From contig NZ_FWER01000009.1 in assembly GCF_900169785.1 (NCBI RefSeq), positions 130,855-194,854 on the forward strand: DNA of 64,000 nucleotides. Direction: 5' to 3'. The notes under the pieces were generated by a model. That model was not told where the DNA came from, ran no database searches, and saw only the letters and a list, made by a program, of their open reading frames with translations. How positions within the stretch are numbered: the first letter of the stretch is position 1; each line of letters opens with the position of its first letter. Source of the stretch: Rhizobium sullae. Its GTDB lineage: Bacteria; Pseudomonadota; Alphaproteobacteria; Rhizobiales; Rhizobiaceae. Below are positions 7,573 to 14,211 of this stretch, in pieces. The translations under genes were made by a program, and so were the position numbers.

Positions 7573-8085
7573 ATGACGACGAGCAGATATGAGGAACTTC
7601 AGGAACTCACGACACAGTATGGAGAGTATACCTGGGCGTTCTACAATAGGGTTCATGATGCCGGGTCGAAGATCATCGAATCATATAGCGCCTTTCTAGG
7701 GGGACCAAAGAGCGCGGCGAATGGTGTTCCACCGTATGGTGAATTCGAACCCCGAGGCCTTTATCGCGATGCATCCTTTAGCAGCCACGAGCGAGGCACG
7801 ACCTATTTGGAACCGATCTTCATGGGCATTTGCACCGAGATCGGAAACAAGGCGGATGACGGCGCGACATGGGTCCGAACGGTAATCGAGTTTAAACCTT
7901 CGGGATCAGAGCTTGTCGCGCTCGTCGGCGTTCGCAGCCGCCGGGCGGTTATCGGACAGGAACCCTCTGCAGCGATGGAAGCGATCTGCGAAGCTATTTT
8001 TGAAGACGTGCGGGAAGCATTCTCCGCAGAACTAGATGAGGCGAGCGGACGCACCCGAATTGGGTTCATCGCCGCGAGGGAATGA
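7573..8085 (+). CDS. Hypothetical protein
   Basis: 170 residues from ATG 7573, with GAGGGATGGGGA just upstream. The frame extends further left but there runs antisense to the ParB-like remnant and reads poorly. The protein is soluble, acidic at the N-terminus (YEELQELTTQYGEYTWAFY) and helical at the C-terminus. No motif recognised. It is followed about 100 bases later by another rightward gene (8194), so both may be one cargo unit. Confidence 0.6.
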   Translation: MTTSRYEELQELTTQYGEYTWAFYNRVHDAGSKIIESYSAFLGGPKSAANGVPPYGEFEPRGLYRDASFSSHERGTTYLEPIFMGICTEIGNKADDGATWVRTVIEFKPSGSELVALVGVRSRRAVIGQEPSAAMEAICEAIFEDVREAFSAELDEASGRTRIGFIAARE

Positions 8086-8193
8086 TCGGGCAATTAGCTC
8101 CCGGCCCGCGCTGGACCTTGCAGGATCAGTCGGGGATATCCGCAGCCGCTTGAACTTGGGCACAAACGGAGTGATCGAAGGTTGTCCGCTGCC

Positions 8194-8760
8194 ATGAGCA
8201 TTCCATATCCGCCTGACGCATTTCTTGCGGAACTTGGCAGGTTTGTGTCCCTGTCATCGCAACTGGAGTTGCAATTCGACATGCTGTTTATCAGCGAGGT
8301 GATCTTCCGCGGAAGCCACAGTGGCCGCGTCGAAGAAATCCGAGCGAGCAAATTGATGGGCATGCCGCTCGACAAGCGTATTGTTCTGATTCGCAAGGTC
8401 TTCGAAGTCGGGCAGGCCAAGATCAAACTGCCTTTCGCGGAGTTGCAACCGACTTTGAATAGGTACGCAGCCGCCCGAAAGGCCCGTGACAAGCTTTCCC
8501 ACGGCCAACTGACTTTGGTGATGGACAAGGATGGAAAGATTGATCCGCAAGCGGCACAGCTGATGTACAAAAGCTGGAAGGCTAAGGGCGATTGGATCAT
8601 GGAACGGGTGACCGTGGCAGACCTGCAGGCCGTGATCTCAGATGGTGAAGTTTTGCTTTGGGAGTTCTTCGATATCAAAATGGGGACCGCGCCGCGATCC
8701 AAAGGATCGGCGTCGGCGCGAGTTCTTGGCCAGAAACAAGCTGCTAACTCTTCAGGATGA
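8194..8760 (+). CDS. Hypothetical protein with HEPN-like motif
   Basis: 188 residues from ATG 8194, preferred over the TTG at 8182 because GAAGG lies upstream of the ATG at usable spacing. All-helical in appearance, with no membrane segment. AARKARDKLSHGQL contains R-D-K-L-S-H, matching the R-X4-6-H signature of HEPN-fold proteins. The surroundings also fit: an N-terminal helical region that ends in KRIVLIRKVF, then the motif. HEPN proteins include toxin and abortive-infection RNases, but many members with this signature are not nucleases. No antitoxin-type partner is adjacent. The family call is inference. Confidence 0.6.
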   Translation: MSIPYPPDAFLAELGRFVSLSSQLELQFDMLFISEVIFRGSHSGRVEEIRASKLMGMPLDKRIVLIRKVFEVGQAKIKLPFAELQPTLNRYAAARKARDKLSHGQLTLVMDKDGKIDPQAAQLMYKSWKAKGDWIMERVTVADLQAVISDGEVLLWEFFDIKMGTAPRSKGSASARVLGQKQAANSSG

Positions 8761-8888
8761 ATCCGCTCGCGCCCTTGGTGAAAACCCTGACACTTGGTGC
8801 CCGAAATAGGAATGTCGCTTTCCACCCACAGCGGGAGTCTGTGTCGGGTACGACGCGTTAAATCGGTGCGCGATGTTCTCAGCGAGGA

Positions 8889-9224
8889 TCAGCGCGACGG
8901 TGGCGGCGCATAGGGACTCCAGCCGAAACGGCTTCGCAACATGAATTGAATCGCCTTGAGCGCAACCCCGTCGCCGCCACCGGCAAGGCGGAGCAGATGC
9001 CCAATAAGCGCGGCTTCGAGCCTCGCGGAACCTCGGTCAAGCTCACAACGATAGTATCGCCTTAGCGTTTTCGGATCGATCTCCAGCGCGCGGCAGATTG
9101 CTGACTGCGGAATGGCCTCGCCTGCAAGGAGTGCGACCATCCGGCGGCTCGTGTTCGTAGGGTGATGCCGGGGTCGACCATGGGTGCGTTTCTGTTTTTG
9201 CATAGGCGGGCGGGAAAAAGTCAT
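8889..9224 (-). CDS. Phage-type helix-turn-helix protein
   Basis: 111 residues from ATG 9224. The core GRPRHHPTNTSRRMVALLAG, then IPQSAICRALEIDPKTLRRYYRCELDRG, is a helix-turn-helix in the style of small prophage proteins that resemble small-terminase or resolvase-type DNA-binding domains. The C-terminal helix (GVALKAIQFMLRSRFGW) is also typical. A 25-base palindrome (9237-9261) lies directly upstream and could be its operator. It is separate from the leftward capsid block and points the same way. Confidence 0.65.
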   Translation of the reverse strand: MTFSRPPMQKQKRTHGRPRHHPTNTSRRMVALLAGEAIPQSAICRALEIDPKTLRRYYRCELDRGSARLEAALIGHLLRLAGGGDGVALKAIQFMLRSRFGWSPYAPPPSR

Positions 9225-9236
9225 CTTGTCTCAGGC

Positions 9237-9261
9237 GATTTTTCTGGCGCCAGAAAAAATC
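9237..9261. promoter_or_regulatory. Near-perfect palindrome upstream of the HTH gene
   Basis: GATTTTTCTGGC meets GCCAGAAAAAATC with no spacer; the arms differ only by one extra A. The centre is GGCGCC. It begins 12 bases upstream of the start codon at 9224, where an autoregulatory operator would sit. It could also fold as a hairpin, so a terminator is an alternative. Confidence 0.5.
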
Positions 9262-9414
9262 TACGAATGAGATCCGCGCGGGTCCCGAGGCCGCGTGCCT
9301 TGGCAAGTTTCACCCGCCCCCCAACCTGATGGTGCATCCGATGCCGCATCGACGGCTTTGTCGCGCCCCACTCTGAACTCCTGTATGCTTGGAATAAAGC
9401 AAGGGGAGGAGCGC

Positions 9415-9867
9415 ATGTCGGGAACATCGGGATTTTTCCTTGTCGGCGAGGGTAAGACCTACCAACTCGGGCAGATCAGAATAACCTTCAAGCCTACTAC
9501 TAGCGGAGACTATAGCCTCTGTGAGATGAGCAATGCTCCCGGTTCAGGTGCGGGGCTCCACCGTCACGCCTACGACGAGTGGCACATCATCATCGAAGGT
9601 AGCTACGAATGCCGAGTTGGCGAAGAGGTTCGCCCGCTTGGCCCGGGGGATATGATGTTCGCCCCCGGGGGAACCCCGCACTCCATTAAGAACCTCGGTC
9701 CAGGTGTCGGACGTCAGTTGGGGATCACCTCACCAGCAGGTGTGTTTGAGGCATTTGTTGCAGAAGTCGTCGAATCCCAGGTCGATAGCGGTAGTTCTTC
9801 AAGGCAGGGCGCGCCAGCCTTTAGGGACATTGCTGCAAAGCACGGAATCGAGATGATCAATGCCTAA
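9415..9867 (+). CDS. Cupin-domain protein
   Basis: 150 residues from ATG 9415, with GGGGAGGAG directly upstream. The cupin motifs are clear: motif 1 GAGLHRHAYDEWHIIIEGSYE (His, His and Glu are likely metal ligands) and motif 2 GDMMFAPGGTPHSIKN. A single-domain cupin of this size binds a metal and acts as an isomerase, dioxygenase or ligand sensor; the substrate cannot be read. A poorly conserved tail of about 35 residues follows. The gene is isolated, convergent with the leftward phage block, and looks like accessory cargo. Confidence 0.8.
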   Translation: MSGTSGFFLVGEGKTYQLGQIRITFKPTTSGDYSLCEMSNAPGSGAGLHRHAYDEWHIIIEGSYECRVGEEVRPLGPGDMMFAPGGTPHSIKNLGPGVGRQLGITSPAGVFEAFVAEVVESQVDSGSSSRQGAPAFRDIAAKHGIEMINA

Positions 9868-9894
9868 GAGAACTATTCCGGATTCGCTGCTAGG

Positions 9895-10101
9895 TTAACC
9901 TGCCTCCCTCATGAATATCAGCCAGCCGACCTCGCGCCATGCCGACAGCAAGAAGGCGTCTTCCGTGATCGCCATGGGCAAGCTGACCGACCAGACGAAG
10001 GTCTGATCCTCATCAGGTGTATGACCATAAAAGCAAATCGAGCGACCGTCATCGCCAAGAACGGGGTCGACCTGCTCGATGTCAGCGGGCGTCATCGTCA
10101 T
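9895..10101 (-). CDS. Small phage-element protein
   Basis: 68 residues. ATG 10101 (MTMTPADIEQ) is chosen because GGGAGGA lies about nine bases upstream; a TTG at 10116 is also in frame. It is a compact mixed-structure protein with no known motif. It overlaps the end of the preceding small gene by 20 bases and is the last gene of the leftward capsid block. Confidence 0.55.
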   Translation of the reverse strand: MTMTPADIEQVDPVLGDDGRSICFYGHTPDEDQTFVWSVSLPMAITEDAFLLSAWREVGWLIFMREAG

Positions 10102-10270
10102 TGCTGTTCCTCCCAACCGCCCTTATCCGCACGACCGGCTTCGACTTCTCGATGCCTGCCTGAGCTTCGAGAATGGCGAGGCGCGCCTCCATCGGCTCTA
10201 GCTGGCGGCGCAGGTAATCTTTGACGATGCCGACGACTTCCCGGCCAAATTTCTCACCATCAAAAGCCAT
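10082..10270 (-). CDS. Small phage-element protein
   Basis: 62 residues from ATG 10270. The N-terminus MAFDGEKFGREVVGIVKDYL followed by a heptad-like LEPMEARLAILEAQAG suggests a short coiled coil that oligomerises. Small proteins of this style are common next to head genes in alphaproteobacterial prophages. It starts 12 bases after the capsid gene ends and overlaps the next small gene. No named function. Confidence 0.6.
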   Translation of the reverse strand: MAFDGEKFGREVVGIVKDYLRRQLEPMEARLAILEAQAGIEKSKPVVRIRAVGRNSNDDDAR

Positions 10271-10282
10271 TTGTCTCTCCGA

Positions 10283-11296
10283 TCAGCCGCTACCGGCGGC
10301 GATATATGCGACGCTGCCCGGTCGAGCGACCTGCCAGTTCACCGCCCGCTCGGCGACAATTCCCGCCGCGTTGGCCTGCCACAGATTGACGAGCACAGTG
10401 CCGGTGCCGGTGGTCGCGTCCTGCGTCGGGGCACTATCCTTCATTTCAATAGTCGCCTCAGTCGTGATGCGGACGGCGGCAGTGCCTTCGCCAAGGGCAA
10501 TGCCGGTCGGATCAGCCAGCGTGATGTCGCCCTCTGCCACGTTCCGCGACGTGACGACCGGCACGCCGAACAATTCGCCACCCCTCGCGCCGATGTTCGG
10601 ACGGTCAGCGCTCGACAAGGAGACCGCTGTTGCCGGGTTCATCACAAATACGGCGGCGGACAGGTCTCCGGCGAAGTCCGAGACGAGCGCCTCCAAATCG
10701 GCGGAAGGCGTCAGACCGTTGGTGATCGACGCAGGCATGACATCGGCGATGCCAGCGTTCGCCGGATTAACAAACGCGCTGTCGAGCGCATCGACCACGG
10801 CGCGGAGGAGATCGGTTTTGAGCACGCCCTCAGCCGCCGGATCGGCGCTTTCGAGTAGATCGCGCGTGATGACCGTGAGTGCGATCACCTTGCGCGACGG
10901 AAGGAATGTGTCGCCGAACACCATCGCAGTAATCGGCTTAGCCTTGCCCTGGCCCACCCAATGCGCGGTGGAACCGCCGATGACCGAAATCGCTTTCGTC
11001 AGCAACGGCATACGCCGCAGCCCGGCCATCCTTCCGATGATGGAGCGCTCGGCCACCAGTTGAAAAAATTCGGCGGTGGCCGTCGCGAGATCACCTGCGA
11101 GTTCGTTGCCCCAACTGCCACCGGCCAGCTGGCCAGCGCCGATGGCATCTTTCGCGACGCGCGCGGCGGGCGACATCGGACCCCATCGACCTGCCGCAAC
11201 CTCGGCTGCGTCGGACATGTCGCCTTTCGTGATGGCCAGCGCCATCGCAAAGCGGATGAACGCTGATCCTTTCGATGCGAGCGAAATTGACGACAT
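10283..11296 (-). CDS. Phage major capsid protein (HK97-like)
   Basis: 337 residues from ATG 11296. The layout fits an HK97-fold major capsid protein: a central AHWVGQGKAKPITAMVFG segment, followed by a long beta/alpha region with DLLESADPAAEGVLKTDL, and the C-terminal substrate-like GELFGVPVVTSRNV and WQVARPGSVAYIA. It is shorter than typical precursors because no N-terminal scaffold (delta) region is obvious. No prohead protease, portal or terminase gene adjoins it. A capsid gene alone in a satellite-sized element suggests either decay or capsid remodelling, as reported for capsid-encoding satellites. Confidence 0.8.
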   Translation of the reverse strand: MSSISLASKGSAFIRFAMALAITKGDMSDAAEVAAGRWGPMSPAARVAKDAIGAGQLAGGSWGNELAGDLATATAEFFQLVAERSIIGRMAGLRRMPLLTKAISVIGGSTAHWVGQGKAKPITAMVFGDTFLPSRKVIALTVITRDLLESADPAAEGVLKTDLLRAVVDALDSAFVNPANAGIADVMPASITNGLTPSADLEALVSDFAGDLSAAVFVMNPATAVSLSSADRPNIGARGGELFGVPVVTSRNVAEGDITLADPTGIALGEGTAAVRITTEATIEMKDSAPTQDATTGTGTVLVNLWQANAAGIVAERAVNWQVARPGSVAYIAAGSG

Positions 11297-11367
11297 GGGC
11301 GGCGTCCCTTGCTGAAGAATTGTGACGCCGCAAGTATCGGCCCGAGCCGCGTCTGCTGGAAAGTCGG

Positions 11368-11393
11368 TTTCGGGTAGTTTCGGGTAGTTCGGG
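11368..11393. repeat. 10-bp tandem repeat between two element genes
   Basis: TTTCGGGTAG is repeated twice in tandem, followed by TTCGGG. It lies in the roughly 100-base gap between the capsid gene and the coiled-coil HTH gene, on their upstream/downstream junction. It could be a protein-binding array; nothing more is visible. Confidence 0.55.
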
Positions 11394-11397
11394 CCGG

Positions 11398-11769
11398 TCA
11401 GGCATCGCTTTTTCCGCCGTCCAGAAGCTCAGCGAGGTCTTGGAGGTGGTAAGTGACGGTGCCACCGATTTTGCTAAACGGCAGCGGTCGCGCTCCGGCG
11501 CGCCAATTTCGGAGCGTTTGCGACGCCTTACCGAGAAGCGCGGCGGCGTCATTTTCGCCGACGCGGCCATCAGCCGTAACGATCACTCCGCGCTCAGCGC
11601 ATGCCATCCGCAACATCGAAACGGTGTCGGTCTGATCGATGCTTTGCGCCCCTGCGCGTTCGCCGAGCTGTCGGTCGAGCTTCCGCTCAACGTGATCAAG
11701 CCGCTCGGCCATGCGTTTTTGCTCCGCGAGCAACTGCTCGATCTGGTTGAGCGCGTCATCCCTCATCAT
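11398..11769 (-). CDS. Coiled-coil and helix-turn-helix protein
   Basis: 123 residues from ATG 11769 (followed at once by another ATG), with AAGGAAGG upstream. Residues about 5-45 form a coiled coil (LNQIEQLLAEQKRMAERLDH). The C-terminal half is a MerR/excisionase-like winged helix: GENDAAALLGKASQTLRNWR, then the wing IGGTVTYHLQDLAELL. It could be an excisionase or a regulator of the block. It lies upstream of the capsid gene on the same strand. Confidence 0.6.
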   Translation of the reverse strand: MMRDDALNQIEQLLAEQKRMAERLDHVERKLDRQLGERAGAQSIDQTDTVSMLRMACAERGVIVTADGRVGENDAAALLGKASQTLRNWRAGARPLPFSKIGGTVTYHLQDLAELLDGGKSDA

Positions 11770-11836
11770 AGGTCGGCCTTCCTTTCGCGCATGAGGCCGG
11801 GCAGCGAGTGATAGCCCGTCGCCCGGCCCCGGCAGA

Positions 11837-12235
11837 TCAGCTACTCCAGGGCAAGAAGGGGTATTTGGCCCGCATCTCGGCCTTCTTGGCAGGCGACGGG
11901 ATATAGGCGACACTGTTCATCGACGCTGCGTTGTAGGCAGTCTCAATGTCCTCGTCACTGAGCGACGGGAACTGGGCACGGATGCGAAGGCGCATCGCCG
12001 CGTCGAGCCGCTTGCCCTCGTCCTCGTCAATCTCGTCCTCTTCGGTCGTTCCGTCGCCGAATGGATCGCGCAGTCCGATGGCGGCGAAATTGCCATCAAC
12101 ATAGCCGACGATGAAGTAGATCGCTTTTTCCAACTCAGTCATTGCTTCTGCTCCTTTCGTGCCGGGCGCGGGATTGCGCCGGGCTCCAATATCCACGAAT
12201 GCCAAGATCGCGTTCATGGTCGTCGCATCACTCAT
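11837..12235 (-). CDS. Hypothetical element protein
   Basis: 132 residues from ATG 12235. An acidic low-complexity stretch (TTEEDEIDEDEGKRLDAAMR) sits in the middle and helices flank it. The C-terminal KKAEMRAKYPFLPWSS is well formed. It overlaps the preceding gene by eight bases, so the two are translationally coupled. No family recognised. Confidence 0.55.
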   Translation of the reverse strand: MSDATTMNAILAFVDIGARRNPAPGTKGAEAMTELEKAIYFIVGYVDGNFAAIGLRDPFGDGTTEEDEIDEDEGKRLDAAMRLRIRAQFPSLSDEDIETAYNAASMNSVAYIPSPAKKAEMRAKYPFLPWSS

Positions 12236-12449
12236 CGTCTTTCTCCCATGTTGCCGACGCCACTACTGCGCCGGGATTTTCTGTTGTGGCGAGCGATGAA
12301 CAGCACGGCCATTGGCCAGTCGGAGTAGCACTGCTGGAAAGCAGGCTCGGCATCGGAGTATTGCTGGCGGAACGGAAACGCCGGAACTGGCGGGCGATGG
12401 CCGCCAGTTCCGTGTCGCTGAATTGCCGCGTTTTATTTTTCTTGGTCAT
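12228..12449 (-). CDS. Small hypothetical element protein
   Basis: 73 residues from ATG 12449, starting MTKKNKTRQFSDTELAAIAR, a short basic helix-rich N-terminus; the C-terminal half is uninformative. Its ends overlap the genes on both sides (12433-13128 and 11837-12235), typical of a tight phage operon. Support comes from the overlap pattern and coding style rather than homology. Confidence 0.45.
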   Translation of the reverse strand: MTKKNKTRQFSDTELAAIARQFRRFRSASNTPMPSLLSSSATPTGQWPCCSSLATTENPGAVVASATWEKDDE

Positions 12450-13128
12450 GGTGGCTGTCTCCGTCGTTTGGAGGGCGGGTCGGGGCTCGTGGAGGGCGGG
12501 GCGGCGGAGGTCGTGGCGCGGTTTGGACCCTTGGGCCCAAAGTCAGCGATCCGCCATCTGACTGATGGGATATTTCAGGTCGCGCACGCCCCAGAGTTAA
12601 ATTCAATGGGTTCTTTAAAAGAGTTTGCGGGGCAACGGTGCCACCAGGGGCGGGGGCGCAGGTGCCACTAGGCAACGTGGGGCCGTTGCCACTATTTTGA
12701 CGCCCGAAAGTGGTGGCAGCGTCGCCACCATTCTTGGCGCGCCGGGAGCGTTTTGGCGGTCTCTTGTTCGGGTGCATGTGCGACGTTTCTGCGGGCTCGA
12801 CGCCGGACTTGCGCCGCCCTTCGAAGTCCTTGACTATCAGGCTAGCCAGCGGAAAATTCGGGCTGTAGGAGTTGCGAGAGCTGTTACCACCATGAGGCCG
12901 TCTTGCGAATAAGCCGAATTGCTCAAGCTCATTGATCGCGTCGAAGATCGTGCGACGGTCGATGCCGAGACGGCGCGCCAGTGACGTTGCGCTGGGATCG
13001 CACTGAGCTGTCTTGAAGTTGTAGTGATCGAACAAGGCGCAGCCAGCCGCCTTGGCCTGGCCGGATATCGGCGCGAGACACAGTGCCTTGAAGAAAGTTA
13101 ACCCCGGTGGTGGCTGCTTTTGGCTCAC
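12433..13128 (-). CDS. Winged-helix DNA-binding protein
   Basis: 231 residues. I chose GTG 13128 (SQKQPPPGLTFF) because GGAGG lies eight bases upstream and its GTGA overlaps the stop of the 38-codon ORF before it; a TTG further up is also open. Residues about 45-95 hold a winged helix (TSLARRLGIDRRTIFDAINE, LEQFGLFARR) like replication-initiator and GntR-type proteins of phages. The rest is basic and Pro/Arg-rich, probably disordered, and ends HHDQEK. A role in element replication or regulation is inferred. Confidence 0.6.
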   Translation of the reverse strand: MSQKQPPPGLTFFKALCLAPISGQAKAAGCALFDHYNFKTAQCDPSATSLARRLGIDRRTIFDAINELEQFGLFARRPHGGNSSRNSYSPNFPLASLIVKDFEGRRKSGVEPAETSHMHPNKRPPKRSRRAKNGGDAATTFGRQNSGNGPTLPSGTCAPAPGGTVAPQTLLKNPLNLTLGRARPEISHQSDGGSLTLGPRVQTAPRPPPPRPPRAPTRPPNDGDSHHDQEK

Positions 13129-13241
13129 GGCGCGCGTCCCTCCAGGCGGAGGCTCAGGACGCGCCAAGCACGATCCGCGTCACGTCTGATTTCGTCGGCA
13201 ATCGCGGCGTCGCGCACGCTCGTTGGTGATGTATTGGGCAT
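13125..13241 (-). CDS. 38-residue ORF coupled to the winged-helix gene
   Basis: An ATG at 13241 with GGAGGA about nine bases upstream opens 38 codons: MPNTSPTSVRDAAIADEIRR, then DADRAWRVLSLRLEGRAP. The stop overlaps the GTG start of the next gene (GTGA), which is the coupling seen elsewhere in the block. The peptide is amphipathic and charged, without cysteine or membrane segments. It may be a leader that couples translation or a small regulator. Confidence 0.5.
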   Translation of the reverse strand: MPNTSPTSVRDAAIADEIRRDADRAWRVLSLRLEGRAP

Positions 13242-13347
13242 CGGTCGGTTCCTCCGTTCACTGGAAGAAACCGCCGCGAATTGACGCGCGAGGAAGCTCG
13301 GTCTAGGCTTCAGCCCTTAAAGTCTCAGACACAATCAATGCTGACTA

Positions 13348-13380
13348 GGAGCCGTCGCGCGCGCAAATCGCGACGACTCC
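13348..13380 (-). other. Strong hairpin downstream of alpA
   Basis: Arms 13348-13359 and 13369-13380 pair over 12 positions around a nine-base loop. Position five pairs only in minus-strand RNA (G-U), so the structure favours leftward transcripts. It begins exactly at the stop codon of the AT-hook reading frame. There is no T run, so it may be an RNA-processing or attenuation structure rather than a simple terminator. Confidence 0.55.
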
Positions 13381-13512
13381 TACGCATGGGACTGAGTGTC
13401 GGCTACGTCGGTAGCGGATACCTTGCGCGGGCGGCCACGCGGACGGGGTGGGCTATCGTCTCGGCGTGGCGCCACGTTGAGCGTCGGCGGCCTGCCAGTA
13501 GCCAGAAGCTCA
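13380..13512 (-). pseudogene. AT-hook reading frame after alpA (likely frameshifted tail)
   Basis: Just after the alpA stop, the +1 frame reads AKRDELLATGRPPTLNVAPR, then DDSPPRPRGRPRKVSATDVA, and stops at 13380. RPRGRPRK is an AT-hook. The frame has no good start codon of its own (an internal GTG is possible) and joins smoothly to AlpA if one base is added near 13515. So either alpA lost a C-terminal AT-hook tail by frameshift, or a separate small protein is made. Confidence 0.45.
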
Positions 13513-13707
13513 TCACGCTTGGCGCAACCTCTCGCACATTTCGAGAAGTTCGTCGCCCATCCAAGCTACAGCGCGCGGGCCGGTTTGCACCCGGCGAGGT
13601 GCCTCACCGCGTGCTTCCATTTCATAAAACGTCCGTATTGGAATGCCGACGATCGACTCAATGAGATTGCTGCGGACTAAAAGCGGAACGGTGATTTCTT
13701 TTACCAT
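13513..13707 (-). CDS. AlpA-family phage regulator
   Basis: 64 residues from ATG 13707. The order RSNLIESIVGIPIRTFYEME, then GEAPRRVQTGPRAVAWMGDE, LLEMCERLR is the MerR-like winged helix of AlpA proteins, the DNA-binding activators that switch on excision or satellite genes in P4-like elements. It is the outermost gene of the leftward block, close to attR, where such regulators usually sit. The C-terminus is cut short relative to a possible +1 frame tail. The ribosome-binding site is weak. Confidence 0.75.
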   Translation of the reverse strand: MVKEITVPLLVRSNLIESIVGIPIRTFYEMEARGEAPRRVQTGPRAVAWMGDELLEMCERLRQA

Positions 13708-14006
13708 CGCTAACTCGACTCCACTGAATTTTGGGGATCGATTCGCGACTGATTAGAGGTCGGGGCCCTTACCACGGTTCATCGCCCTCTATGGGGCGAC
13801 TTCACGCATTAGAGCGCGTGGGTAAGATGAGCACGGACACACGGTACTGGCCGAATCTTTTAATATTAGGCACGCTCTCGCATGACATTGCAAGTGGGGA
13901 AAATGATTCCGAAGCAACACGGCATCGACTTGCCCCCAGCTTGCCCCCGGCTCACCCTAGAATCAAAGGGCTCTTACGAGCATCCGGTAAATTATTGCTT
14001 TTCTTG
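13708..14006. other. Gene-free right end of the element
   Basis: No gene seen. This is the upstream region of alpA and the attR arm. It contains the paired TTGCCCCC sites at 13930-13948 and otherwise moderately AT-rich sequence. Frames running rightward through it read poorly and cross the tRNA. Confidence 0.6.
13930..13948. promoter_or_regulatory. Candidate arm-type integrase sites, right end
   Basis: TTGCCCCC at 13930-13937 and 13941-13948, spaced by three bases exactly as in the left-end pair at 2896-2914. The sites lie about 60-75 bases from the attR core. Confidence 0.6.
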
Positions 14007-14061
14007 AGAAAAATGGCGCACCCGGAGCGATTCGAACGCCCGACCCCCAGATTCGTAGTCT
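14007..14061. repeat. attR: right 55-bp copy (within tRNA-Arg)
   Basis: Identical to 2712-2766. It spans seven bases past the CCA end and the 3' 48 bases of tRNA-Arg, so integration regenerated an intact tRNA from the element's own sequence. Confidence 0.95.
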
Positions 14062-14090
14062 GGTGCTCTATCCAGCTGAGCTACGGGTGC
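14014..14090 (-). tRNA. tRNA-Arg(ACG)
   Basis: 77 bases including the encoded CCA. Acceptor strands GCACCCG/CGGGTGC pair fully, with discriminator G. The D arm reads GCTC AGCTGGATA GAGC, the anticodon stem CCAGA/TCTGG closes the loop CTACGAA with anticodon ACG, and GGGCG TTCGAAT CGCTC forms the T arm. The ACG anticodon is normally read as ICG after A-to-I editing. The 3' part is the attachment site of the neighbouring element. It is transcribed leftward, away from the sensor kinase. Confidence 0.97.
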
Positions 14091-14211
14091 GTGCCAAAGC
14101 GGCCGTGCCGCTTGCGTGGGCGATCCTCTAAAGCGTCCTTTGGGCGAATGCAATAGCAATTCGAAAAAAATCATGACTTTGGTTGCGGATGGCTGAGTTG
14201 CGGAATTTGCA

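Larger units (their letters stand above)
2712..14061. mobile_element. Integrated element in tRNA-Arg(ACG), about 11.3 kb
   Basis: A perfect 55-bp direct repeat (2712-2766 and 14007-14061) bounds the element. The right copy belongs to a complete tRNA-Arg gene; the left copy is an orphan 3' tRNA fragment, the expected result of site-specific integration into a tRNA 3' end. A tyrosine recombinase sits just inside the left repeat, and paired TTGCCCCC sites lie near both ends. Contents: split integrase, hypothetical cargo, ParB-like remnants, capsid protein, helix-turn-helix proteins and an AlpA regulator. No portal, prohead protease, large terminase, tail, lysis or conjugation gene was recognised. 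It is best read as a phage satellite or a heavily reduced prophage. Confidence 0.9.

Noticed and set aside
10221..11063. Long plus-strand frame across the capsid gene
   Set aside because: Ser/Ala/Thr-rich shadow of the capsid gene on the opposite strand.
13281..13680. Rightward frames opposite alpA
   Set aside because: They mirror the AlpA and AT-hook frames and lack ribosome-binding sites.
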